Origin: Nitrososphaerota archaeon
GTDB lineage: Archaea; Thermoproteota; EX4484-205; JAAOZP01
DNA length: 64,000 nucleotides
Direction: 5' to 3'
Assembly (NCBI GenBank): GCA_011605725.1
Contig: JAAOZP010000017.1
Coordinates: forward strand, 186,001-250,000
The notes beneath the pieces were generated by a model. It ran no database searches and was not told the DNA's origin. It was given only the letters and a program-made list of their open reading frames with translations. This document shows positions 1 through 8,475 of this stretch, in pieces. Within the stretch, counting starts at the first letter, position 1, and the number at the start of each line of letters is the position of its first letter. A program made the position numbers and the translations under genes.

Positions 1-286
1 GTTGTTCAAGCAGATTCTTGTCAGAATGATAGACTAGTGTGACGACTGGTTTTCTAAGTAAGCCGCCGCTGGACAGCTTAACCTGCTCCAGAACGTTCAG
101 TGGTATTTCAAGCCTGATGACTGTCCTCCTGTTCCTTCTGCCGACGTATTCCTCGAAAAAAATCCTGTGAGTTGTTAAAACCAGCATGCCTTTCAAAGGT
201 GCTTCTAAGAACGTTGAGCCTCCGATGAACCTTGCAGGCCCCTCGTAAACAAGGCTTTCACCCGTCGGAAGCTTCCTTTCAGACAC
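1..286 (-). CDS. Partial PH/GRAM-like domain protein, cut by the left edge
   Basis: An open frame of 95 codons runs from a GTG at 286 off the left edge. The GTG is preceded by a purine-rich GAGGTGGTGGAG, a good ribosome site, and a stop lies in frame five to seven codons further up, so the start is well supported. The peptide has alternating beta-strand character, with the phrases SLVYEGPARF, GMLVLTTHRIFFEE and RTVIRLEIPL. The 'VLTTHRIFF' pattern is typical of GRAM and bacterial PH-like domains, which bind lipids or other proteins. The C-terminus is not seen, so the full architecture and function are unknown. It is divergent from the gene at 428. Confidence 0.6.
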   Translation of the reverse strand, partial: MSERKLPTGESLVYEGPARFIGGSTFLEAPLKGMLVLTTHRIFFEEYVGRRNRRTVIRLEIPLNVLEQVKLSSGGLLRKPVVTLVYHSDKNLLEQ

Positions 287-427
287 TCCTCCACCACCTC
301 GTTCCTAATCCTTTCAGCTTTAAACGCTAGAAGTAGGTTTTAACTTTTTAGCTAGACGTTTTAAACCTGGAGAAACCCTGAGTAAAAACATATCTATATC
401 CGGTGTGTAGCTTAACTAGGAGTAGTC

Positions 428-1000
428 TTGTCAGAAAGTGGGGAGGAAGAGACCCAGAGGCTGGCAGACCTGAAGAAATACTTAGCCGGGAAAAAAGCCG
501 AGCTTGAGGAGGAGCTTGAAAAACTAGACGGCTTGATGCAGATCGTGGATGATCTTCTAGCTTCTAAGAGCTTTAAAACAGGGGCTGAGATGATGAAGAA
601 GGCTGAAGCTGAATCTGTTGTTCAAAAAATTGAGCTCACGTATAAGAATACTAAGGTTGGAGAAATAGAGGTCTACCAGACTTACGCCAAGGTTATTCCG
701 CTGCCGGAGCTTAAGCTTAACACGGCAGTCTCTCCGTTTGAAGCCTTCCTGGTTAGAAAGGTTCTGGAGCCTATGAGGGAGAGGGATGTGGAACGGGCTG
801 CTAAAAACGAGCTTAGACCTGACCAAATGTTCTCCTATGACATTCTGGAGGAAAACGGTTTGTTGAAAGCAATTATCCTCCGGAATTTTAGGGATAAGAT
901 AAGGTTGAAGGAGCTGGCGAACTCGATCTCGTGGACGTTTTTCAGAATGGCTGAGAAGGAGCAGCGGGTTGCAGGCTCTCCCGGAGAAAGCGGACAGTAA
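428..1000 (+). CDS. Conserved-looking hypothetical protein with N-terminal coiled coil
   Basis: A 190-residue soluble protein starting at TTG, with AGGAG about seven bases before it. Residues 1-45 are highly charged and rich in Leu/Glu/Lys, as in a coiled coil. The middle part (about 70-110) looks like beta strands (IELTYKNTKVGEIEVYQTY), and the C-terminal third is helical, with a Phe/Arg-rich stretch resembling a nucleic-acid or partner-binding surface. No catalytic motif is visible. I do not recognise the family; the balanced composition and good start say it is a real gene. A TATA-like box (ACATATCTATAT) lies around 387-398. Confidence 0.7.
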   Translation: MSESGEEETQRLADLKKYLAGKKAELEEELEKLDGLMQIVDDLLASKSFKTGAEMMKKAEAESVVQKIELTYKNTKVGEIEVYQTYAKVIPLPELKLNTAVSPFEAFLVRKVLEPMRERDVERAAKNELRPDQMFSYDILEENGLLKAIILRNFRDKIRLKELANSISWTFFRMAEKEQRVAGSPGESGQ

Positions 1001-1031
1001 AGCCTGATTTCGAATGAGGGAACCATTCACC

Positions 1032-1664
1032 CTAGTGTGAGCCTAATTCCATTCTTCTTACTTCACCGTTTGGACGCGTCTCCTCGAAAACGACCGCTTC
1101 GAACCTGTAGACCCTGGTTTTCTCGTCAAGCCAGCAGCCAGGTGGCAAGCCTGCTTTAACACAAGTGTAGGATAGAAAGGTTTCTGGATCCCAGTTCTCC
1201 TCAACAGCAACCTGAGGTAGGAGAAGGCCCCTGTTAAAGCCGCGTTCAACGATAAGCCCATCCCTACCTATTTTAACCTCCTTCAGAAGCATCCTCCTGT
1301 CTTTAACGTCTAAAAGTCGCGGAGGAGTTAAAACGCTCACATCTATAACGATCATGCTCATTTCTTCAAGCGACACAGGCGGGAACCGCGGGTCCTCAAC
1401 CGCTGCAGCCACAGCAGCCTCTATCAACGCTTCCACCAAGGGTTTAACAGGCTCTGGGAAGCCTATGCAGCCCCTGAGCTCTTTACTTTCCGACCCCTCT
1501 GGGCCTATGAGCCTGTTAAGGGTGACGAAGACCCCGCAAGGCTCGTAGAAAACATCTTTCAGGTCAGCTGGGGGGCTTAAAATTTTTTCATCCCTTAGAT
1601 ATGTCTCCACGGCTTTCCTCGCAATCTTGACTAGCAGCCTACCGTCCTCCAGAGACAGTTCCAT
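1032..1664 (-). CDS. AMMECR1 family protein
   Basis: A 210-residue protein with the family hallmark LRGCIGFPEP at about residues 63-72, followed by the conserved pattern of an Ala-rich helix and DPRFPPVSLEEM. Length fits archaeal AMMECR1 proteins. These are almost universal in archaea and eukaryotes. Structure suggests an enzyme or a binding protein with a conserved Cys, but the molecular role is not established. In some archaea the domain is encoded beside, or fused to, MEMO-like or radical-SAM proteins; no such neighbour is seen here. It converges with the 190-residue gene to its left. Confidence 0.9.
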   Translation of the reverse strand: MELSLEDGRLLVKIARKAVETYLRDEKILSPPADLKDVFYEPCGVFVTLNRLIGPEGSESKELRGCIGFPEPVKPLVEALIEAAVAAAVEDPRFPPVSLEEMSMIVIDVSVLTPPRLLDVKDRRMLLKEVKIGRDGLIVERGFNRGLLLPQVAVEENWDPETFLSYTCVKAGLPPGCWLDEKTRVYRFEAVVFEETRPNGEVRRMELGSH

Positions 1665-1709
1665 CAGAATAATGTTTCAAAAGACTGTTAAAAGGATTAT
1701 GGATAGGCT

Positions 1710-2825
1710 TCACGGCCTATCTTTAAGAGAATCCTTGTTAAAGATGAAGACCCTTATGAAGCCGGATAAGAGTATTGTAAACCAGAGCGGAGAGTAAACG
1801 AAGTATAGAAAGGCGAATCTGGCCAAGTTGAACCTGAACCCCATTTCTCTCGCAATCCTGTAGTAAAATATTGAGAAGAACGCGAAAGCAGCTATTAGCG
1901 CTATCAACGTTTTGGTGAAGAGAAGCAGTATTTTGACAAAAAGCCCGTATGAAAATATTGTTGCAAAAGGCAGAAGACCAGAGTATAGTGAGGAGAACGT
2001 GAGCAGCCCAACCCATATGAGCCTGTCCTCTAGAAGAGTATTCAGGAAGAACGTTATCGTGAAGGAGGCTAGTGAAGGAAGTACTAGGAATAACAGTAAC
2101 AGTATTAACGATGGCTCTTCCCTAATTATTTTTAAAAGCGTGCGCCAATTCTCCTTAACCCAGACAGCAGCACCTATGCCCCATCTTACACGCTGCTTAA
2201 ACCACTCTCTCCAGCCTGATGGAGCATAGTTTATCACGCTGGGATTCTTCAGGAAGCCGAAGCGTAGCCCAGTCACATAACTTCTAATACCGAGGTCGAA
2301 GTCATCCGGTATCTTAGGCCTGAAGCCCCCTATTTTCTCGTAAGCCGACCTCCATATTGCGAAGGCTGCACCGTTTAAACCAAGGCATCTTCCAGTTCTA
2401 CTTGCGAGAAGCATGCTTCCATAGTTGAAAGACATGAATTCATAGTTCACCGTCTGAGCCAGCAGCCCTTCCCCCTCCACAGTTTTCATGAACTCCCCGA
2501 TCTCAAACCCCTTCATCGACTCCACAGCCCTAGAAAGAAAGCCTTCGCCAGTTATACACACGTCGTCATCCAGAAATATGAGAAGCTCTCCCGACGACTG
2601 TCTAAAAGCCTCTATAAGGGCACTCACCCTTCCCTCCCTACTTTGACGGAAAATAGTTTTCACAGGCTGATGCCTAAGCCTCTCAGCAACCTCTGGAGAC
2701 GGGGCGTCTACAACAACCAGCACCTCCTTGTTACGGTAATCGTCTTCAGCAAGCTTGTTAACAAGCTCAACGAGCCGTGGAGAGCCTTTGAACGACGGGA
2801 TTATCACTGATACTTTCACGTTCAT
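1710..2825 (-). CDS. Membrane-anchored family 2 glycosyltransferase
   Basis: A 371-residue protein with a GT-A fold N-terminus (KVSVIIPSFKG at the start). It has an Asp-rich nucleotide-sugar/metal motif FLDDDV at about 85-89, a DDFDLG acceptor/base motif near 195 and QRVRW near 212, the Q-x-x-R-W signature of processive or polymer-forming GT2 enzymes. From about residue 235 on there are four or so hydrophobic membrane segments. It probably transfers sugars from nucleotide donors to a lipid carrier or cell-surface glycan at the cytoplasmic membrane. Substrate cannot be read from sequence. It is a single gene, tail to tail with none, and its start ATG is followed upstream by a long non-coding gap. 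Confidence 0.88.
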   Translation of the reverse strand: MNVKVSVIIPSFKGSPRLVELVNKLAEDDYRNKEVLVVVDAPSPEVAERLRHQPVKTIFRQSREGRVSALIEAFRQSSGELLIFLDDDVCITGEGFLSRAVESMKGFEIGEFMKTVEGEGLLAQTVNYEFMSFNYGSMLLASRTGRCLGLNGAAFAIWRSAYEKIGGFRPKIPDDFDLGIRSYVTGLRFGFLKNPSVINYAPSGWREWFKQRVRWGIGAAVWVKENWRTLLKIIREEPSLILLLLFLVLPSLASFTITFFLNTLLEDRLIWVGLLTFSSLYSGLLPFATIFSYGLFVKILLLFTKTLIALIAAFAFFSIFYYRIAREMGFRFNLARFAFLYFVYSPLWFTILLSGFIRVFIFNKDSLKDRP

Positions 2826-3153
2826 CTTCCGACACTGCTTTAGGCTTTAACCAACTTGAAAAAGGTATTAAAAGTTTTAACCACTATTTTAGAAGCGCTC
2901 TCCCCATTTTTGAAACTCCTGATGCATGGGGTAATCCTCGAGCGCTCCCCATGAAAAATGTTTAGCGAATCCCCTTTCTTAAACCCATTCTTTCCATCCG
3001 AATAAAGTCGGCTGATCTTTTCCATGACAATAGAGCAATGCTTGTAAATAGCCGTATCTTAATGAAGCCCTGTCTCGCGCGCTATGCGCATAAAAATACT
3101 CAGAAAAAGTTAAAACCTCTTTCCCAGGGATTTTACGGAAAAGGTGAACGGGA
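2826..3153. other. Intergenic region between glycosyltransferase and PFK
   Basis: The 328 bases separate two divergent genes and hold no convincing gene; a 61-codon leftward frame here has weak composition. It contains a GCGCGC site at 3077-3082 and an A/T-rich stretch (AGTTAAAACC, about 3107-3116) that could be the TATA element for the phosphofructokinase gene. Confidence 0.6.
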
Positions 3154-4179
3154 ATGAGAATAGGAGTATTGACAGGGGGAGGAGACGCACCAGGGTTAAA
3201 CGCAGTAATACGTGCTGTTTTGAAGCGTGCTGAGCATTACGGTTTCGAGGTTATCGGTATTAAGTACGGCTGGGCTGGGCTGCTGAACATGGATACTGTA
3301 CCGTTGAAATATAGCGATGTTGAGGATAAGATTGGCGAGGCTGGAACCGTGATTAAAACCTCCAGAACGAATCCTGCGAAGGACGAGGCTACGATGAATA
3401 AATGCGTAGAGAACTTTAGGAAGCTTGGTCTTGATGCTTTAATCGCCATCGGCGGCGACGATACTCTTACCGCTGCGAGGAAGCTTCACGAAGCCGGTTT
3501 GAAAGTAGTTGGTGTTCCAAAGACTATTGACAACGATCTCAAAGGTACAGATTACACTTTCGGCTTCGACACGGCGGTTAATGCCGCTATGCATGCTATC
3601 GAGTCTTTGAAGACTACCGCTAGATCGCATGACAGAGTAATGGTTGTCGAGATTATGGGTAGGCACGCGGGCTGGATAGCACTCTACTCTGGACTCGCCG
3701 CCGGAGCCGACTTAATTCTGATTCCTGAGGAGCCCTTCAAGATAAGCGACGTGGTGGAGTTTGTCAAGAGGAAAAAGCCTGAGAAGGGTAGTTTAACCAT
3801 TGTTGTTGCAGAAGGTGCCTTAATCGAGGATTATAAGGGTCCGATAACGAAGGATGTTAAGGTTGACCAGTATGGCCACGTGTATCTAGGCGGCATAGGA
3901 GAGTTTCTAGCTAAAGAGATTGAGAAGGCCACTGGCTTCGAGACTAGGGCAGTCGTCCCAGCACACATTATAAGAGGGATGTCTCCAACAGCTTTCGACA
4001 GGGTTCTAGCCACGAGGCTCGGATATGCTGCCGTGGAACTTGTAAGGCAAGGTGTTTTCGGGAAAATGGTCGGGTTAAGAGGAACCGAGATTGTGAGCAT
4101 AGACCTCTCCGAAGCCGTTGCGGAAACAAAGCTTGTCGACAAGTCCCTGATAGAGCTTAAGAATGCACTGACGTCTTAA
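3154..4179 (+). CDS. pfp: Phosphofructokinase, PfkA family, pyrophosphate-dependent type
   Basis: A 341-residue member of the PfkA family that phosphorylates fructose 6-phosphate in glycolysis. The N-terminus has the GGGDAPGLN nucleotide/PPi loop (residues 8-16). The donor-specificity positions read GGDDT (100-104) and PKTIDND (122-128): Asp103 and Lys123 stand where ATP enzymes have Gly, the known signature of PPi-linked enzymes. Asp126 is the catalytic base, and MGRHAGWIAL is the substrate loop. The length matches the Thermoproteus tenax PPi-PFK (about 337 residues). A PPi enzyme works in both directions. AGGTG precedes the ATG by about eight bases. Family is certain; donor is inferred from two residues. 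Confidence 0.92.
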   Translation: MRIGVLTGGGDAPGLNAVIRAVLKRAEHYGFEVIGIKYGWAGLLNMDTVPLKYSDVEDKIGEAGTVIKTSRTNPAKDEATMNKCVENFRKLGLDALIAIGGDDTLTAARKLHEAGLKVVGVPKTIDNDLKGTDYTFGFDTAVNAAMHAIESLKTTARSHDRVMVVEIMGRHAGWIALYSGLAAGADLILIPEEPFKISDVVEFVKRKKPEKGSLTIVVAEGALIEDYKGPITKDVKVDQYGHVYLGGIGEFLAKEIEKATGFETRAVVPAHIIRGMSPTAFDRVLATRLGYAAVELVRQGVFGKMVGLRGTEIVSIDLSEAVAETKLVDKSLIELKNALTS

Positions 4180-4531
4180 GGCTTCTACTGGAAATCATTG
4201 GGCGTGTTTCTGGGGGAAAATCGAATAAGTTGAACGAAAAACACGTAGAACCGGGGGTTCACATCCGGCCGCTTACGATGAGACTCAGTAGCCTTAGTTA
4301 GCGCGCGAGCATTGGAATGTTCGTTTAAAGCTGGTGAGTCTCAATGATTTCGGAGAGGTCTATGCTGGAATCACGCTAAAAAAGATAGTGCGCGCTTAAT
4401 ACTGACCTACGGTCAGGAAGACGGTCAGGAAGTTGAGAAGCAACACGGCGCATCAGCGCGCTGAGGCAAATGCTTGGAGGGAACAAAGTAAAGCTTAATA
4501 ATTTGTTAATCTTAACTTATTGTTAAGATAA
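4180..4531. other. Structured intergenic region upstream of the first MNT/HEPN operon
   Basis: I see no gene in these 352 bases, but there is much order. A perfect 9-base inverted repeat TGAGACTCA (4279-4287) / TGAGTCTCA (4335-4343) is present. So is a hairpin CTGACC-TAC-GGTCAG (4402-4416), and an exact tandem 12-mer ACGGTCAGGAAG at 4409-4420 and 4421-4432, whose second copy can compete for the same stem. GCGCGC occurs at 4301, 4390 and 4456. The right end holds the TATA-like AGCTTAATAA (about 4493-4502) and an operator palindrome. Confidence 0.6.
4509..4529. promoter_or_regulatory. Operator-like perfect palindrome at the MNT/HEPN promoter
   Basis: ATCTTAAC-TTATT-GTTAAGAT is a perfect 8+8 inverted repeat with a 5-base spacer. 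It ends two bases before the TTG start and lies just downstream of a TATA-like box (about 4493-4502), where a bound dimer would block transcription. The next gene encodes a winged-helix domain fused to the antitoxin, so autoregulation is the simple inference. Confidence 0.6.
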
Positions 4532-5272
4532 TTGTGGCTGCCTGCTTGGCTTGGAGAGGTTTATTCGAGGCTTTTCCTAGAGTTTGGAGTAGAATTGTTC
4601 ACGCATAGGGATGCTTTAGAGCATCTAGAAATGGATGAAAACAGGGTTTCAGTAGCTTTAAGCAGGCTTCACAAGAACAGGGTTCTACTGGTTTTCGACG
4701 AGGGTAGACCCAGGCGGTACAGGCTTCTCGACCCAAATGGCTTCATACTGCTCGCCTCAGGGGCCGTGAGGAACCTGGACAGAGTTCCACAGGAGAGGTA
4801 TGTTAAGTTGTTGTGTGACTTTTTCCAGGTTCTTTCACGCTTCCTAAGGCTGACATCCTTAGCTGTATACGGCTCTGTCGCCCGTGGGACAGCTGGAGAG
4901 AACAGCGACATAGACCTGCTTATTGTTTCAAACGATTTCTCCGGAAGTATTGGGAGGAGGATTGAAATGCTCTTTAGACTGGAGGAGAAGATTGTAGACG
5001 AGTTGGCATGGCTTAGGAGGCACGGCGTCTACACTGGTTTCAGCTTCTACCCTCTGACTGAAGAAGAGGCCTCCGGGAGGCCTTTGCTCTTCCTCGACAT
5101 GACTGAGGACGCTGTCATACTTTACGATAAGGATAGGTTTCTTGAAAGGGTGTTGACGGAGTTTAAAGCTGAGCTGCTCAGACTCGGTGCCAAGAGGGTT
5201 TTCCTCGATAAGGAGAACTGGTACTGGGATCTAAAACCCGGCTATAGGTTTGGGGAGAAGATAATGGTTTGA
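4532..5272 (+). CDS. HTH-fused MNT nucleotidyltransferase (antitoxin of a HEPN/MNT pair)
   Basis: A 246-residue protein with an N-terminal winged helix-turn-helix (about 15-75; the phrase RVSVALSRLHKNRVLLVF reads as recognition helix plus wing). A minimal nucleotidyltransferase domain follows at about 105-200. Its catalytic motif is YGSVARGTAGENSDIDLLIV, the G-S-x-x-R-G ... D-x-D pattern. In HEPN/MNT modules the MNT protein neutralises the HEPN RNase, in known cases by adding AMP to it. The start is TTG, directly after an operator-like palindrome, with no Shine-Dalgarno, so the mRNA is probably leaderless. The end overlaps the next start by four bases, which ties the two proteins together. 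Confidence 0.85.
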   Translation: MWLPAWLGEVYSRLFLEFGVELFTHRDALEHLEMDENRVSVALSRLHKNRVLLVFDEGRPRRYRLLDPNGFILLASGAVRNLDRVPQERYVKLLCDFFQVLSRFLRLTSLAVYGSVARGTAGENSDIDLLIVSNDFSGSIGRRIEMLFRLEEKIVDELAWLRRHGVYTGFSFYPLTEEEASGRPLLFLDMTEDAVILYDKDRFLERVLTEFKAELLRLGAKRVFLDKENWYWDLKPGYRFGEKIMV

Positions 5273-5694
5273 GGCTCGTCAAGATTGCTCAATCATACTT
5301 GAAGCAGGCTGAGGCTAGACTCAGTGATGCTGAAGACGCTTACAGAGAGGGGAATCATCCTTATGCTGTGAGGCTGAGCCAAGAGTGTGTCGAGCTTTCT
5401 CTTAAAGCAGTGCTTAAGGCGGTTGGCATAGAGTACCCGAAGGTGCATGATGTTTCAGACGTCCTTCTAAGTGTTAAACAGAGATTTCCAGAATGGTTTC
5501 AAAGAGAGTTGAACCATCTTTCCGAATCCTCAAAGATTCTGGTTAAGAAGAGGGAGTTGAGCTTCTACGGCGGTGAGGAAGCGTTTCTCTCTCCGGATGA
5601 AGTAATAGGTAAGGATGATGCTAAGGATGCTGTTGAGAGGGCTGGGAAGGCTTTCACCCTTTGCAGGAAACTGGTTAAGGAGCTTGAAGACTAG
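5269..5694 (+). CDS. HEPN-domain protein (toxin partner)
   Basis: A 141-residue helical protein typical of HEPN partners of MNT nucleotidyltransferases. The core phrase AVRLSQECVELSLKAVLKAV (about 33-52) and the following YPKVHDVSD are conserved in this group. Known active HEPN toxins carry an R-x4-6-H motif and cut RNA; I cannot place that motif with confidence here, so activity is inferred from the pairing. The TTG start overlaps the stop of the MNT gene (TTGA), an arrangement that suggests coupled translation. A second pair at 57905-59105 has a clearly related HEPN protein. Confidence 0.85.
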   Translation: MRLVKIAQSYLKQAEARLSDAEDAYREGNHPYAVRLSQECVELSLKAVLKAVGIEYPKVHDVSDVLLSVKQRFPEWFQRELNHLSESSKILVKKRELSFYGGEEAFLSPDEVIGKDDAKDAVERAGKAFTLCRKLVKELED

Positions 5695-5794
5695 GGGGTG
5701 TTCGAAAAGCTTTATCGCCGAACCATATAGAACGCGGACCTACAGCAATTGCTTGTAGCTGTTAATTTCATAAATAACTTTAATCGCGCGCCTT

Positions 5795-7057
5795 TTAATC
5801 CTGGTTTACCAACGGCTTCCAATAGAAGTTTCTCTCGTTGAAAGAAGCGTCAAGCTTAATCTCCCCCAGCTTAACAGTATCGAAGCCTGTTGCTAACGGT
5901 GTTTTCACGGTCACCTCGCTGCTGCTTAGAGACTCTATTATGCCCACTCCAATAATTCTGCCCTCTCTCCCCAAGCCGACTAGAAGCCCCTTCTCCCATC
6001 CCTCTCCCAGCACGATGACCCTTTTACCACCCAAGTTAAGCATGACAGGCTCCTCAACATCATCCCTAATCCTTACGTAAAGCATACCCATGTAAAGCTT
6101 GGCTTCCAATGCTTCGAAGCCGAGCTTCCTCAGCTCCTCAGGTGCTTGAGCAGGCTCGCCTTTCAAGAAGGGATGGTTCAGGAAAACAGTTTCGCTCAAA
6201 AGCTTCTTAACCAGCCTGGGTCTTGCGAAATGCCTCCTATAATTCATTATCCTGATTGTTCTCCTATGCATTCTGCTCCTCCTCTTCACGTACCTAGACT
6301 TCTCAACCTGAATCACTCTAGTGCCTGGGTCAACACTCCTGGTGAACACCAAGGCTTTCTCCCCCTCGAGTAAAGATAACACGAAGCTTGGTTTAACGGC
6401 ACGGATAAGCTCTGCTTTAAAACTTAGGCCTTTCGAGTCAACCCAGCCATCAGTGTTTAAAACTATTTTCCCAATCCCCCTTTCCGTAAGCCTTCTTAAC
6501 ACCGTGGCGACAGCTTCCTCCAATTCTTTAACCCCGGATTCCGGAGCCGTGAAGCCTACGAACTCTATGACCTCAGGCCTAACCTGACTCAAGTCACTTA
6601 AACCCTTGTTCACTACCCCACCACTAACCGTGCCGGGTATTCCGAGATCATTCTGCCCAGGGTCGGAATCGACGATTCCAACTTCCCCCTGGAAGTTAAG
6701 ATAGTAGTTAACCAAGAAGGTCGCTAGACTCGTCTTACCAGAGTCAGCCTCGCCGACAACCATCACGACACCCCTCTCCTCAACAGCAGTCTTCGCAGCG
6801 GCTTCAAGCCAGCTACCAGGTATTGTGGAACCGTCTACCACGCGGTAGTTGTTACCTTCAACAATGAGGCTGGCTTCAGACTGCTCAGCGTAGAAAGGCG
6901 TCCGCCTGAAGCCTCTTACCTTCACCCAGCTGCCCTCTGCAAACACGGCTCCCATCACGTTAACCATGCCACTGACCACTTGCACTGTAGCCGGCCCGTC
7001 TACCAGGAGAGTTTTCCCCACTCGGAGAAGGATTCTCTGTCTCACAGTTTTTTCCAC
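5795..7057 (-). CDS. Clp1/Grc3-family polynucleotide 5'-kinase
   Basis: A 420-residue protein with a P-loop GEADSGKTS at about 102-110, then the family-typical IVDSDPGQNDLGIPGTVS at about 128-145, which corresponds to the Walker B and substrate region of Clp1-type kinases. The N-terminal 95 residues and the C-terminal 120 form beta-rich domains, as in the eukaryotic proteins. Archaeal homologues phosphorylate the 5'-OH of RNA and DNA and are linked to RNA processing or repair. Length fits the family. It is divergent from the SHMT gene; the promoter region between them is only about 100 bases. Confidence 0.88.
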   Translation of the reverse strand: MEKTVRQRILLRVGKTLLVDGPATVQVVSGMVNVMGAVFAEGSWVKVRGFRRTPFYAEQSEASLIVEGNNYRVVDGSTIPGSWLEAAAKTAVEERGVVMVVGEADSGKTSLATFLVNYYLNFQGEVGIVDSDPGQNDLGIPGTVSGGVVNKGLSDLSQVRPEVIEFVGFTAPESGVKELEEAVATVLRRLTERGIGKIVLNTDGWVDSKGLSFKAELIRAVKPSFVLSLLEGEKALVFTRSVDPGTRVIQVEKSRYVKRRSRMHRRTIRIMNYRRHFARPRLVKKLLSETVFLNHPFLKGEPAQAPEELRKLGFEALEAKLYMGMLYVRIRDDVEEPVMLNLGGKRVIVLGEGWEKGLLVGLGREGRIIGVGIIESLSSSEVTVKTPLATGFDTVKLGEIKLDASFNERNFYWKPLVNQD

Positions 7058-7120
7058 CCTTCCAGCGTTTTAACCGTTGAGGATGATTATTTATGTTTAA
7101 ACACGGGAAGACCATGAGAA

Positions 7121-7131
7121 ACTTTTTAAAG
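7121..7131 (+). promoter_or_regulatory. TATA-like box of the SHMT gene
   Basis: ACTTTTTAAAG lies about 30 bases before the TTG start at 7157. There is no Shine-Dalgarno between them, so this looks like an archaeal promoter for a leaderless transcript. Position only; not tested. Confidence 0.5.
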
Positions 7132-7156
7132 ACCTTTTTGCCTCAAGCCCAAGTAA

Positions 7157-8410
7157 TTGTCGGAGAAAAGCCTTGCGGAAGAAGTCTTCGAAATAGTTAG
7201 GGAACACCATGCTTTCAGAAGCTGCTCGCTGAACCTTATCGCAAGTGAAAACATTACGAGTAGGGAGGTTAGGAGGCTTTTAACCTGCGACATGGGGCAT
7301 AGGTATGCAGTAGGATTTCTTTACGAAAGAATGTACAGGGGCTGCGAATACATAGATAAGCTTGAAGAGCTAACTCATTTCCTAGCTAGGAAACTCTTCA
7401 GGGTTGAGCATGTCAACACGTTGCCGGTTTCAGGAACTGTTGCAAACATCGTTGCCATAGGTGCTTTCACAAGGCCCGGAGACACCATGATGGGGTTGAG
7501 CGTGATGGACGGGGGCCACAGCAGTTTCAGAGAGGTTTCAAGGTATCACGGGGTAAGCATGGTTCCAATCCCGTTCAACGCTGAAGAGTATAATATTGAT
7601 GTCGACCAGACTAGGAAAATGATTGCAAAAGTTATGCCGAAAATGGTTATGCTCGGAGCATCTGAACTCCTGTTCCCACAGCCGGTTAAAGAGATTTCTG
7701 AGACTGCTTCAAACGTCGGCGCGACTGTTGTCTACGATGCTGCTCACGTCTTAGGCCTGGTGGCAGGAGGCTGCTTCCAAGACCCGTTGAGAGAGGGCGC
7801 GGAAGTCGTGACGGGAAGTACCCATAAAACCTTCTTCGGCCCGCAGGGAGGCATAATTCTCTGTAAAAGGCAGCATGGTGAAAACATAGACAGGGTTGCT
7901 CTAAGCATGATAAACAACCATCACATAAACAGGGTTGCAGCACTAGCGTACACGCTTGCAGAGTTCCTTGCTTTCGGGCAGGAATATTCTAGAATGGTTG
8001 TGAGCAATGCTCAAGCCCTTGCCGAATCGCTCTACAACAACGGGATTAACGTGATATGTGCAGACAAGGGTTTCACCAGGTCGCATCAAGTAATATTCAG
8101 AGTTGAAGAGGGCACCGCCCTAGAGGTTTCTAAAAGCCTTGAGAAGGCTAACATAATAACGAGCATGACTCCTCTTCCAACAGACAAGTCTGAAGCAATG
8201 GCGAGCGGCATAAGGCTTGGAGTGCAGGAGGTTACGCGGCTTGGAATGGGTAGGGACGAGATGTCTCTCATCGGAAGCTTAATAGCAAGGGTTGTGAAAT
8301 CCCCGGATTCAACAAGCGATGTTAAAGAGGAGGTTAAGGATCTGGTGGGCAGGTTCAGAAGCATCCATTATACTTTCAGCGACAACGAGCCAGCTTACGA
8401 GTGGGATTAG
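7157..8410 (+). CDS. glyA: Serine hydroxymethyltransferase-like PLP enzyme, divergent
   Basis: A 417-residue fold-type I PLP enzyme of the SHMT family. SLNLIASENITS (24-35) matches the SHMT N-terminus, GDTMMGLSVMDGGHSSF replaces the usual glycine-rich stretch, DAAHVLGLVAGG carries the PLP-binding Asp, and GSTHKTFFGPQGG has the Schiff-base lysine at about 224. It would interconvert serine and glycine with a folate or methanopterin C1 carrier. The region around residues 40-65 (MGHRYAVGFLYERMYRG) differs from the usual tetrahydrofolate-enzyme pattern, so the pterin or even the amino acid substrate may differ; an aldolase role is possible. The TTG start sits 31 bases after a TATA-like box. Confidence 0.82.
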   Translation: MSEKSLAEEVFEIVREHHAFRSCSLNLIASENITSREVRRLLTCDMGHRYAVGFLYERMYRGCEYIDKLEELTHFLARKLFRVEHVNTLPVSGTVANIVAIGAFTRPGDTMMGLSVMDGGHSSFREVSRYHGVSMVPIPFNAEEYNIDVDQTRKMIAKVMPKMVMLGASELLFPQPVKEISETASNVGATVVYDAAHVLGLVAGGCFQDPLREGAEVVTGSTHKTFFGPQGGIILCKRQHGENIDRVALSMINNHHINRVAALAYTLAEFLAFGQEYSRMVVSNAQALAESLYNNGINVICADKGFTRSHQVIFRVEEGTALEVSKSLEKANIITSMTPLPTDKSEAMASGIRLGVQEVTRLGMGRDEMSLIGSLIARVVKSPDSTSDVKEEVKDLVGRFRSIHYTFSDNEPAYEWD

Positions 8411-8475
8411 GAAGAAACTTCACACGGGTCTGCATAGTTAAAACAAGTCTCGTAGGCAGAATTCTTTGTTAAGCC

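Noticed and set aside
2840-3025. 61-codon leftward frame in the gap before PFK
   Set aside because: Poor composition and lies across AT-rich promoter-like DNA.
4246-4266. CCGG-GGGTTCACATCCGG looking like a tRNA T arm
   Set aside because: The stem is just self-complementary CCGG, the loop does not fit TTCRANYC, and there is no acceptor or anticodon arm around it.
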